Assembly (NCBI RefSeq): GCF_029537235.1
Contig: NZ_CP120639.1
Location: 620,001 to 684,000 of the forward strand
From: Rhizobium sp. 32-5/1
GTDB taxonomy: Bacteria; Pseudomonadota; Alphaproteobacteria; Rhizobiales; Rhizobiaceae
Direction: 5' to 3'
DNA: 64,000 nucleotides
A program made the position numbers and the translations under genes. Numbering within the stretch: position 1 is the first letter of the stretch; the number at the start of each line of letters is the position of its first letter. Of the stretch, positions 53,769-62,956 are shown in pieces. The notes under the pieces are model-generated. The model did not search any database. It had not been told where the DNA came from and saw only the letters and a program-made list of their open reading frames with translations.

Positions 53769-55435
53769 TCAGCCTCGAACCCGGGGCATCAGGATCATGT
53801 CCCAGATGCTTGGTACCTCTCCGCACGGAACGTGAATCAACGCGGGATCGCCGGACGAAAGTGCGGCCTTGATCCGAGTTTCCAGCTCTTCAGGAGACTG
53901 AGCGAGAAATCCTGCCATGCCGAACGAGTCGGCCAGTTGCACGAAGTCGGGACTTGTCAAATCGCAGGCGATATGCCGGCCGCCAAACATGTCGCGTTGA
54001 ATGCGCTTGACGTTGCCAAACATCGAATTGTCGAACACGACCGCCACGACGGGCAACTTGTGATGAACGGCGGTCGCGAGCTCCCCTACCTGATATAGGA
54101 ACCCCCGTCCCCGGCGATTGATAGCACCGGCCGACCGGGATTTGCCGCCTGAGCCCCAAGAGCAGTTCCGTAACCCCACCCCAGATTGTCTTGAAACCCG
54201 GCAGACAGGAACGTCCTTGGCGAGTACACCGGGAAGGCAAGCCTGCTGGCGAACCCCATTTGGGTGACCTCGTCGACGAATATGCCGTCATCGGGAAGCG
54301 CTCTACGAATAGCCTCGAGGTAAGATTTTTGCGGTTCGAGCCTGCTGTACTTATCGTCGAACCAGGCCCTGTGCTCAAACAGGTCGCTCGACCAGTCCGC
54401 TTTTTCCATACCCCCGTTCTCAATCGCCGCTACCAGCGCCGCGGTATAGTGTTTCGCGTCACCCACCATCGCAACCGCAGGCTTCATGAACCGGCCTGGG
54501 GCCGCCGGATCCGTATCGATACGGATCACCTTGATATTTTCATCGAGACCCCACTGCTTTTCCTGGGCAAATAACCGGGTTCCAATGCCAATAACGACGT
54601 CGACCTTCGGCCACAGTCGATGGCCAACAGGCATATTAATTGCTAATGGATGATTTGTTGGGATGACCCCGCGTCCACGTCGATAAGAAAGGACAGGGGC
54701 ATCCAGTAACTCTGCCAACCGGGTTACCTCGACTGAGGCATCCAAAGCACCGCCGCCGACCACGATCATCGGGTGCCGGGACCGGAGAGCGATGGCAGCA
54801 GCTGCCTGGACCTGACGCAGATCGATTTGCTGCGATACTCGATCAGCAACCGGCTCCATTTTAAAGTCGGCGCGCTTGGCCCATACATCGAAGGCGCACT
54901 CTATGTACGCAGGTCCGGCTTTCCCCGACAGCATTGCCGCGAATGCATCGTTCACCGCCTTCGGGCCTTCTTTAGGTGAGGTGATCTGGCGCGTGAACTT
55001 GTTGACATGGCTTGCAAAACCGATCTGGTCGCGCATTTCGTGGAGGTGACCATGTCCCTTATCGATATCTGCGTGGGGAATCTGGCTTCCAATCGTCAAT
55101 ACCGGCGCACACATAGCTTCAGCCGTCAGCATCGCGGCCGATGAATTCGCCACGCCAGGTCCCGGAACCACTGAACTCACATATGGTCTGCCGGTCGAAA
55201 TCGTTGCGCCGAGAGCCATGTAGCCGCACGTCTGTTCGTGCCTTGGATGAATGACACGAATACCAGTGTTAGAACGATACAGCGCGTCAAAAAGCGGGTC
55301 GCTTTGAAGGCCCGGCAGGCCAAAGACAATTTCCGCTCCGTTTGCGGCCAACGCTGACACAACGGCATCCGCCGTCGATGTTTCCGCGGCTGGCTGTTCA
55401 GATTTTGTAGAGCCGGGTTGAGAAAGTGCGTTCAT
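53769..55435 (-). CDS. Thiamine-diphosphate-dependent enzyme (acetolactate synthase/keto-acid decarboxylase type), frame broken once
   Basis: About 555 residues with one G restored in the C run (plus strand) 54102-54106; the join completes GDGGFLYQVGELATA, the ThDP/Mg motif. The catalytic Glu is in HPRHEQTCGYMALG near residue 63. It has the same layout as the enzyme at 25405 and shares SSVVPGPGVANSS, FVDEVTQMGFASRLAFPVYSP and FDNSMFGNV with it. It resembles the acetolactate-synthase-like proteins of catabolic clusters. With aminotransferase and aldehyde dehydrogenase on either side it is probably an aromatic 2-keto acid decarboxylase. Confidence 0.87.
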
Positions 55436-55549
55436 ATCGATGCCATCAGCCTAAAGTTGATCTTATGAAAACTCCTAAAGAAAGATCTGACGGCTTTATA
55501 TCCCAATCCATTGTGACCGGGGCCGCCAGTTCTCACCGCAGGTCCTCGA

Positions 55550-56995
55550 TCAGTAGAAGAAATACAAGGTTTTCTCTGTCGTGTGGGAGAGAATGCCAGC
55601 TTCGCCAAGTTCTCTTCCGATCCCGCTCTTTCCTCGTCCGCCCCAGCCGGTCCGGGGATCAGGAGTTCCGCCCCCGTTTACCCAAACAGTACCGACCTTC
55701 AAACCATGGGCAATCTGGTGGGCATGTTTGACGCTGCCGGTCCAAACGTTTGCTGAGAGCCCGTATTCTGAGCTATTGGCCATCTGAAGGGCTTCTTCCG
55801 GCGTATCGAAGGGTATAATCGCTGCGACCGGACCGAAGATTTCTTCGCGCGCGATCGTGGCGCCATTGGCTACGTTGTCGAAAACTGTGGGCTGGACGAA
55901 GAAGCCGACCCGATCGACCTTTTCGCCGCCAGCAAGGACCCTTGCGCCCTCAGCCTTCCCGACCTCGATATAGCGCATCACGGAATCAAACTGCTTTTTG
56001 CTGACAAGGGACCCCATGGTCGTATTCGGGTCGAGAGGGTCACCAAGCTTCCTGCTCCTGGCTTCTTGCGACAGCAGTTCGGCCACGCGTTCTCGTATTG
56101 ATCCATGTACAAGGATACGGGAGCCCGCTGCGCAAATTTGACCTTGGTTGGAGAATATTCCAAGTGCAATTCCAGGAACGGCACTCTCGATATCTGCATC
56201 GGACATAACGATCTGAGCGCTCTTTCCCCCGAGCTCTAACGTGGTGGGTCGAAACAAAGGTGCGCACCAAATCGCGATCTGAGAACCAACCTGGGGGCTT
56301 CCCGTAAAGCTGACCTTGTCTACCAGCGGATGGGTTACAAGTCGCTGCCCGATTGTGTTTCCTTTGCCCGGAACGATATTCACGACCCCGTCCGGGTAAC
56401 CTGCTTCGAGGATTAGCTTCCCAAGGTGAAGCACTGCCAAAGAAGCGTCTTCGGCGGGTTTCAGCACACAAGTACATCCTGTTGCCAGAATCGGCCCCAG
56501 TTTCCAAGTTGCGATCATGGTCGGAGCATTCCAAGGAAGAATGGCGGCCACGACACCGATCGGTTCGCGAACCACAAGAGTGGTAAGCTGTCGGCCGAAG
56601 TGATCCGGTCCCGGTATGTGTTTGCCGTTTACCCTTTCCGCGAATGCCGCGTAAGTGCGAAGGCAAGCGACGGCAGAGGGTATGTCAACGTTTCTTGGTT
56701 CGCTTATTGGGCGCCCGATTTCCACTGCTTCGAGGTGAGCCAGTATCTCGGTGTCACGTTCAACGAGTTCCGCGAGACGGTAAAGGAGCCGGGCGCGTTC
56801 CCATCCGCTCGCCTTTGACCAGGAGCCACCGAGAGCGTCCGATGCGGCCAAAACTGCGGCGTCTATATCCTCGTTGTTGCCGCTCGCTATCTGAGCGAGA
56901 TCTTTCTCGTCGGCGGGCGAAATAGATAGAAAGGTGGTCCCTTCCCGAGCATCAATCCACTTGCCGCCCGTCAAAATTCTGGTTTCAAAGTCCAT
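55550..56995 (-). CDS. Aldehyde dehydrogenase of the ThDP-aminotransferase cassette
   Basis: A 481-residue NAD-dependent aldehyde dehydrogenase with PWNAPTMIATWKLGPILATG, FTGSPQVGSQIA, TTLELGGKSAQIV, catalytic Cys in FSNQGQICAAGSR and EEIFGPVAAI. It is complete, and 114 bases from the downstream ThDP gene. It most resembles the betaine/phenylacetaldehyde branch. Expected to oxidise the aldehyde coming from either the ThDP enzyme or the flavin amine oxidase upstream. Confidence 0.94.
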   Translation of the reverse strand: MDFETRILTGGKWIDAREGTTFLSISPADEKDLAQIASGNNEDIDAAVLAASDALGGSWSKASGWERARLLYRLAELVERDTEILAHLEAVEIGRPISEPRNVDIPSAVACLRTYAAFAERVNGKHIPGPDHFGRQLTTLVVREPIGVVAAILPWNAPTMIATWKLGPILATGCTCVLKPAEDASLAVLHLGKLILEAGYPDGVVNIVPGKGNTIGQRLVTHPLVDKVSFTGSPQVGSQIAIWCAPLFRPTTLELGGKSAQIVMSDADIESAVPGIALGIFSNQGQICAAGSRILVHGSIRERVAELLSQEARSRKLGDPLDPNTTMGSLVSKKQFDSVMRYIEVGKAEGARVLAGGEKVDRVGFFVQPTVFDNVANGATIAREEIFGPVAAIIPFDTPEEALQMANSSEYGLSANVWTGSVKHAHQIAHGLKVGTVWVNGGGTPDPRTGWGGRGKSGIGRELGEAGILSHTTEKTLYFFY

Positions 56996-57083
56996 GACAT
57001 CCTCCCGTTATCAACATGGCACTCGGGTAGAGACCTGTTGGCGTCCAGCAAGATTAGGTCCGTCCCTCCAGTTGTGAAATCAC

Positions 57084-58430
57084 CTAGGAATGTGACGGAA
57101 GACCAGAATCACGTTGATCCGTTCGGACAATTGAAAGAATACCTTCAGCGGCTGCCTCACCAGCACGCACCGCGCCCTCCATAGAGCCCCAGCCATGCTC
57201 AGCAACTTCGGTGCCGGCAAAGAAGATGTTTCCGATCGGCCTCGCAAGCTCTAAACGGCTGCGTACCGGATATCCGGACGGCAGAGGTGATCCGCAACCA
57301 CCGGCAAATGGATCGGAAGCCCACGATATCGTAGCAAAATCGACAACCGGATAGGGCAAGCCTTGAAAATAACGTTCAAGGTCCGCCAAAACTCCAGCCT
57401 TGATGGCCTCTTGGGAAAACCGCGGGGCGCCAGCAGCCTCATTCGCAAAGAGGAGGAGTGTCCCCTCCCTTTCATCATCTCTGCTTGCGTTCATAACCAC
57501 CGCGTTTGAGGTGTCTCCCTCGGCAAAGCCGCTGAGACCGGCGTCAACCCACCATCGTCGCTCAAACACCACAAAGGACTTACTTGAGGCCTGCTGTTTC
57601 CACCCAGAAATGAGCCGGCGACGGCTTTCGGGAAGCTCTGGCGAAAAACGTATTTGCTTTAACGCGGTGGGACTGACTGCAAGCACGACAAACGACGCGG
57701 TTACAACACCGTTGTTCGTCTGAATCTCGACACTCTCGTAATTCCTAGTCACCGCGTGAACGATGGTATCGAGAGCAACGGGGTGAGCTTCAAGACCGAG
57801 CGCAAGGTTTGTCGCCAATGCGCTTCCACCGCCGACTATCCTTGCACTTTGATGATTGTGCGAATGCCCGGCTGAGGCGTGATAGCTTACCGCAGCAGCC
57901 ATCGAGACCGCGAATGGGTCAGTGCCTGCGAGTTCAAACACGAGTTCTTGTGCGAAGCGGTCTTGGTGCAACGTGTCAACGCCGTGCATGCCGAGCCACG
58001 TCCCAACACTACAGCCTTCAACCCAATCTTCCAGCGCTCCCTTTTCGAAATCGGCCTTTAGCTGATCAAATCGTTCCCTTAGGCAGCGTATTCCGGGTTC
58101 GATATAATCATTATGTTCGGTCCACCTGACGCCGCCACGAAAAACCGATTTATGGCCACGTCTCTGTAGGGTTGTGGATTTCAGCCCAAACTCTTTCATG
58201 AGCGACTTCATACGCTCATGCCCTGGTTTTACGAACTCAGGCCCGCCTTCGAACGATCGCCCGTTTTCGCTTTTGATGGTCTGTGTTTTGCCGCCGATGC
58301 GCGCTCTCGCATCAATCCCCTGGATCGAAATTCCGGCTCCAGATAGTAAGCGTATTGCGGACAATCCGGAAAGACCAAGACCAACGACGACGACGTCAAC
58401 ATGTCGATCCGATTTAGGCAGGAGTTTCAT
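57084..58430 (-). CDS. Flavin-containing amine oxidase
   Basis: A 448-residue FAD amine oxidase of the monoamine oxidase/L-amino acid oxidase family. FAD binding GxGxxG is VDVVVVGLGLSGLSAIRLL with the following DARARIGGKTQT; the Glu/Gly pair after it (SFEGGPEFV) is normal. The C-terminal FAD motif is NIFFAGTEVAEHGWGSMEGAVRAG, where GTE...G-MEGA is diagnostic. It makes an aldehyde and hydrogen peroxide from an amine. It overlaps the small gene upstream by 17 bases, so the two are translated together, and lies in the ABC transporter-amine catabolism run. Confidence 0.93.
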   Translation of the reverse strand: MKLLPKSDRHVDVVVVGLGLSGLSAIRLLSGAGISIQGIDARARIGGKTQTIKSENGRSFEGGPEFVKPGHERMKSLMKEFGLKSTTLQRRGHKSVFRGGVRWTEHNDYIEPGIRCLRERFDQLKADFEKGALEDWVEGCSVGTWLGMHGVDTLHQDRFAQELVFELAGTDPFAVSMAAAVSYHASAGHSHNHQSARIVGGGSALATNLALGLEAHPVALDTIVHAVTRNYESVEIQTNNGVVTASFVVLAVSPTALKQIRFSPELPESRRRLISGWKQQASSKSFVVFERRWWVDAGLSGFAEGDTSNAVVMNASRDDEREGTLLLFANEAAGAPRFSQEAIKAGVLADLERYFQGLPYPVVDFATISWASDPFAGGCGSPLPSGYPVRSRLELARPIGNIFFAGTEVAEHGWGSMEGAVRAGEAAAEGILSIVRTDQRDSGLPSHS

Positions 58431-58715
58431 CGTCGCCTGCGTAATGCAAGTGGGCCATCACCATCGAACCGCCGTCGACAACCCAACCTTTACTGGCCGC
58501 GTATTCAATCATAGCGTCGAACGCTTTACGGCCCCCTCATCTGCTTGTGCGAAACGAAGCCAATCCACCGAAAGGGCAGCGTGTCCTACAGGGTCTGATA
58601 CAAGCCTCCCGGCGTTTGCAGAACGGAGGCAATCGTCCACCACCGGCGAAGGCGTTCCAGCAGGAATTTTCACCAAGAGACTTTTGTAGTCATCTTTTTC
58701 GTGGAGGCTAACCAT
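58414..58715 (-). CDS. Unrecognised 100-residue protein coupled to the flavin amine oxidase, frame broken once
   Basis: The first frame covers 58715 to 58509; restoring one base in the C run (plus strand) 58532-58536 continues it as GGRKAFDAMIEYAASKGWV to a TAA at 58414, about 100 residues in all. Features: KSLLVKIPAGTPSPVVDDCL, VGHAALSVDWLRFAQ and HLHYAGDDETPA at the end. No family known to me. It overlaps the amine oxidase start by 17 bases and lies 37 bases after the ABC ATPase gene. A partner or chaperone of the oxidase is the natural guess. Confidence rests on the coupling and on the smooth restored reading. Confidence 0.55.
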
Positions 58716-58752
58716 GCCCCCGGCTCAACTTGAACAAACATCTTTCAACCTC

Positions 58753-59572
58753 TCACATGACCGCCCTAAGGAAGTCACGAGTACGCTCTTCCTTAGGTGA
58801 CGTGAGCAGCTCCTTGGCCGCTCCTTGTTCGACGATGCGACCTTGATCCATGAATACGACACGGTCCGCCACCTCTCGAGCGAAGCCCATCTCGTGCGTC
58901 ACAATCACCATCGTCATCGTGCCACTTCGCGCGATATCACGGATTACGGCGAGAACTTCTCCAACGAGTTCGGGATCCAACGCGCTCGTCGGCTCGTCGA
59001 AAAGCATCACTTTTGGTCGCATTGCGAGAGCTCGAGCTATTGCGACACGCTGCTGCTGACCACCTGAAAGCTGTGATGGAAAAAATCTTCCTTCCCTGAA
59101 AGACCGACCTTTGCCAGCAGTTCAGCAGCGCGCCGGCGGACTTCCGCCTTTCTTTCCTTTTTAACGATGACTGGTGCAAGGCAGATGTTATCCAGAGCCG
59201 ACATGTGTGGGAACAAGTTAAAGTGCTGGAACACCATGCCGATGTCGATGCGTTTTTTGCAGCCTCATTGTCGCGCAACTGGTGAAGCCTTCCATCTTTC
59301 ACCCTGCAACCGATGAGATCGTCGTCAACAGTGATCTGACCGGTCTGAATTTCTTCCAGATGATTGATGCACCGCAACAGTGTGCTTTTCCCCGAACCCG
59401 ACGGTCCAATAAGGCAAACAATCTCCCCTCTCGAAATCTCCATGCTCACGTCGAACAACACTTCGTGGTGGCCATAAGATTTCGAGACACCCGCAATCTT
59501 GATTTCACCGCCGCGGGATTCGTTTCCAACTGCTTCATTCGTCATTGTCTTCTCCGCGATCGACAAGCTCAT
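58753..59572 (-). CDS. Polar amino acid ABC transporter ATP-binding protein, frame broken twice
   Basis: A 273-residue GlnQ-type ATPase once a base is restored in the T run 59253-59258 (join NEAAKKRIDIG then MVFQHFNLFPHM) and the A run 59080-59085 (join GKEDFFPSQLSGGQQQRVAIA). Walker A is LIGPSGSGKSTLLRC, Q-loop VFQHFNLF, signature LSGGQQQR, Walker B VMLFDEPTSALDP, and H-loop VTHEMGFA. It powers the permease encoded just upstream, whose stop overlaps its start by ATGA. The two breaks leave no single long frame, so automated annotation probably misses it. Confidence 0.92.
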
Positions 59573-60425
59573 TTTTCCGCCATCTTACGTTCGAGTATAT
59601 TTTGGAAGACGCTGACAACAGAGATGACCGCAAGGTACCAGATCGTGGCTACAATCATCATCTCGATCGTCCTATAGTTGGAGCCGGCGATACTTTGCGT
59701 GATAGTCAGGAGATCTCCCCCGCAATAACCGAGACGAGCGAAGTAGCCTTCAATACATTCACAAACTCGTTTCCGAGCGGAGGGGTGATGACCCGAAGCG
59801 CCTGGGGTAGAACAATGTAACGGAGCGTCATCCAGCTGTTCATCCCGAGGGCCTTGGAAGCCGCGTGTTGCCCTCTATTAATGGCAAGCAGTCCACTCCG
59901 CACGATTTCGCTCATATATGCAGACGCAGATAACGTCAGACCGATCACCGATGCGATAAACGGTGTGAGCAGTGTCTGAATTGGTGCCGAGTACAGCGTG
60001 ATGTCTGTGAACGGCACGCCGATGTGAACTCGCTTGTAGAAGAGCCCAAGATTTCCAACGACGATCAGGATGACGAGGAGTGGGATGCCGCGGAAGATAA
60101 AAACGTAGGTGCCAGCAATGGCGCTTATGACGCTACTGGGGGACGTCCGCATTATCGCGATAAGAATGGCCACCAGCAAAGACGTGAACATCGAAATGAT
60201 CGTCAGCTGCAAACTGACCATCAGCCCATTCAAAACCGCCCCATTGAAGAGATATTGACTGACGGTGTCCCAGTTCAGGTAAGGACTCATCACGAAGGAA
60301 TAAAGAAACTGTGCGCATAACAGGACGGCAATCGCGCTACCAATCATCCGCCCATAGTGTCGAACCGGGATGATTTTATTTGAGGCCAATGCCAGGCTCG
60401 CGCCAGTTGTATTTGGATGCGCCAT
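59569..60425 (-). CDS. Polar amino acid ABC transporter permease, frame broken near the end
   Basis: About 285 residues after restoring one base at the C run 59717-59721; without it the last 40 residues are lost (restored join VIAGG-DLLTITQSIAG, end NILERKMAEK). Several membrane segments, and the EAA loop typical of binding-protein-dependent permeases, AASKALGMNSWMTLRYIVLPQALRVI shortened to ALGMNSWMTLRYIVLPQALR. HisM/GlnP group. Start at 60425 (MAHPNTTGASL). The stop overlaps the ATPase start by ATGA. Such a single permease gene probably forms a homodimer. Confidence 0.92.
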
Positions 60426-60488
60426 TTTTGCACTCACTCGAATAGAATTCCAACAGGTGGGGCCGCTTCTCGCAGCCCCCATATCAGA

Positions 60489-61396
60489 TCACTGTTTCTG
60501 GCCAACGGGGGTGTGGGTGAGCGGATTAATGGACATCCGGTCGGCCGAAACCGCAGAATCTGCAGCATCGTATTTTGCCAGGACCTGTTGATACTGCCCG
60601 CTTTCGGAAATGACCTTCATTGCCGCGACGAAGGCTTTTGTCAGATCGACGTTATCCTTTGTGGTGGCTATGCCATATAGACCTGGATCCCACTCTTGCG
60701 TTTGTTCGTAGCGAAGGGTGACGTTGGATAGCCTGGCGCTACTGCTCCCTGCGATGCCCCTGCATGTAACGCTGGAATCCAGATAACCGTCAATCTGCCC
60801 GGATAGCACTGCGGTCGATGCGGCAGGGGCAGAAGGAATTCTGCTAGCGTGATAGGGCCTGCGGCCTCCTTCGAGCAGTATTTCTCGCTAATCCCAAGCA
60901 ACGTTTGCCCATATAGGGATCCCGACGGAGCGCCGATTTTCAGGCCGCAAAGCGTCTTCACGTCCTCACCGATTTTGCGCGGATTGCTAGCATCGAGAAC
61001 GATTCCTGCCGATGCCTGAAAGTATGGCACGAAATCGAACATTTTGCGCTCACGCTCCCCGGTTACGCTGATTTGCCCCATTAGGGCGTCCAGGGAACCA
61101 GATTGAAGGCCAGGAATCTGACCCGGCCATGGCGTGTTGACCCACTCGAATTTCACGCCAAGTACAGGGGCAAGCATTGCCGTCAACTCTGCTGCAATTC
61201 CGGTAGGTTTAGTTGCGTCCATTGAATCAGCAACCAACTGAGGGAAGCTCTCAAAGGCGCCGCCGATCCTGATGACACCGGCGGATTTGATGCTTTCAGG
61301 AAGTGCGTCGTGTATTGCTTGATCGGCGACTGCGATCGACGCACAGAAAAGTGACATAAATGTACTTAATGCGGCTACGCGAGTTGTCTTCCTCAT
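60489..61396 (-). CDS. ABC transporter solute-binding protein, frame broken once
   Basis: A 302-residue periplasmic binding protein (SBP_bac_3) after restoring one base at the GG pair 60835-60836; join AEFP-SAPAASTAVLSGQIDGY. Signal peptide at residues 1-24 (RVAALSTFMSLFCASIAVADQ). Mature part: SAGVIRIGG at the N-terminus, NTPWPGQIPGLQSGSLDALMG and TKDNVDLTKAFVAAM. It overlaps nothing; the permease start is 63 bases on. Its paralogue at 61766 has the same start DxLPxSIK and PGxIPGIQSG segments, so the ABC system may have two binding proteins with different substrates. Confidence 0.9.
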
Positions 61397-61765
61397 TTTG
61401 TTCCCCTTGATGACCTATTGGCCGTTATTGTTGATCGACTAAACTAGCTGCACTCTTGAGGTTAACCAGCCGCGGCGTTGAGCGCCATAACAGCGGAATG
61501 TTACAATCGGAGCTTTCCCGGTGGGCTTCGCGAGCAAGAGCGGCAACCGTGCGCCGCCACTTTTGGATGCAGTCGTAGCGCGGTCCAAGGTCAAGCATCC
61601 CATCTAAAGCCTGAGACCACAGCTTATCATAGCCGGGAAACGCAACGCCTATCTTAGGTAGACGCAGTGCGTGTTGGGGGTGTGTTTTCTGCGAGTTCGA
61701 AGAGCCGGGTTGAGTTAGCTCAACCCGGTTCAGATCGCGAATGAGATGCTCCGACCCTAGCGCAA
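61397..61765. other. Intergenic stretch between two binding-protein genes
   Basis: 369 bases without a gene, containing the stem-loop at 61705-61728 in its first part (relative to minus-strand transcription). The remainder probably holds a promoter for the downstream ABC operon. I see no open frame with protein features. Confidence 0.45.
61705..61728 (-). terminator. Stem-loop after the second binding-protein gene
   Basis: Perfect 10-base inverted repeat, CCGGGTTGAG-TTAG-CTCAACCCGG, 38 bases after the binding-protein stop. GC-rich stem with 4-base loop but no T run. Either a partial terminator, or an mRNA-stabilising hairpin that raises the level of the binding protein relative to the downstream genes, as in other periplasmic binding-protein operons. 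Confidence 0.6.
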
Positions 61766-62659
61766 CTACTTCGCCGTAGAAGGGTTGACCCTCATCTCTT
61801 CCTTTTTAATGATATTCGCATCAAGGCCGTATTTGGCGAGTATGGCCTGATACTCTCCCGAGGCATGCAATTCCCTGAAGGCCAGCGCGATAGCGTCAGC
61901 CAGCCCCGGGGTTGATTTAGAAACGGCGACCGCCTGCGGGTTTCCAACCCAGTTGGAAAAATTTCTTCGGACCAAGACACCAGCGGAAGTGGATTCGCCG
62001 TAAGCGAGTTCCCCGGTTGATGCGGGATAGGCCACGGCACTGCCGCCCTTCAATGCGACCATCGCCATACCTGTAGAAGGATACGTCTTTATATTAATAG
62101 CGGACGCTCCGTCAGCTTCACATTTCTTCGATTCAAGTTCCAGCTGCTTTAGAAGGGCAGCCGCTTGGACAGTTGCAACCGGTTTTCCGCACAAGTCTGA
62201 GGGGACCTGTATCTCCGCAGCGTGATCTTTCAACACCAAGACGCCGCTCACATTAGACCGGTAGACAACCATGTCCATGATCGCCTCTCGGTCAGGCGTA
62301 TAAGACATGACGCCGATGCTCATATCGTAGTTGCCAGATTGGATTCCAGGGATCACTCCAGGCCATTGCATGTCGTCGAACTCAAACTTCACGTTCAGGA
62401 TCGGTTCTATCGCGCGGACAAGATCGACCGCTTCACCTTTAAGCACTCCATTTTCAAGGAATATATTGGGCGGAACCTGCATTGGAGTTGCAACTTTGAC
62501 GATGCCGGTCTCCTTGATTGAACTTGGAAGCATCGCAATAATTTCTTTGTTAGGTTGGGCGGCCTGTGCTCCGAACCCGACAAAGAGCGCAACCCCAAGG
62601 CTCATAAGCGATAAGCGGGCGGCGGATTTCATGGCGAATGCGCTGTCGTACTTTCTCAT
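61766..62659 (-). CDS. ABC transporter solute-binding protein
   Basis: A 297-residue periplasmic binding protein (SBP_bac_3), intact. A start at 62686 is possible but ATG 62659 (MRKYDSAFAMKS) has AAGGGAAG close before it. The signal peptide runs to about residue 34 (SLMSLGVALFVGFGAQAA). Mature part: MLPSSIKETGIVKVATPM, MQWPGVIPGIQSGNYDMSIG and RRNFSNWVGNPQAV. It resembles the 60489 protein and shares the permease with it, most likely. The ligand is probably an amino acid or amine substrate of the catabolic genes downstream. Confidence 0.9.
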   Translation of the reverse strand: MRKYDSAFAMKSAARLSLMSLGVALFVGFGAQAAQPNKEIIAMLPSSIKETGIVKVATPMQVPPNIFLENGVLKGEAVDLVRAIEPILNVKFEFDDMQWPGVIPGIQSGNYDMSIGVMSYTPDREAIMDMVVYRSNVSGVLVLKDHAAEIQVPSDLCGKPVATVQAAALLKQLELESKKCEADGASAINIKTYPSTGMAMVALKGGSAVAYPASTGELAYGESTSAGVLVRRNFSNWVGNPQAVAVSKSTPGLADAIALAFRELHASGEYQAILAKYGLDANIIKKEEMRVNPSTAK

Positions 62660-62956
62660 CGGCTTCCCTTTTTGGCCTTGGTCCAAACTTTCCTAGGCTC
62701 TCTGCAGGTTCGCGCATTTCCTACTGTCCGCAATCACTACCTATTGTGATTTCAAAGCATAATGTATTGTTAAAGTATCACGCGAGTGCCCCGAGGGATT
62801 GCACCGCATGAGCAATCCGCGCTGAGGCTTCAATCGGAGAGGATGACTCGAATTTATGTCGCCCCAGAACAATTTGCCTGCCCTGATTAGGAGCGATTGC
62901 TCGCCTGCTCCAAGCTTGTCGGCCAGCGCTTTGGTGAGTGGGCCCGGAGCTGTGGA

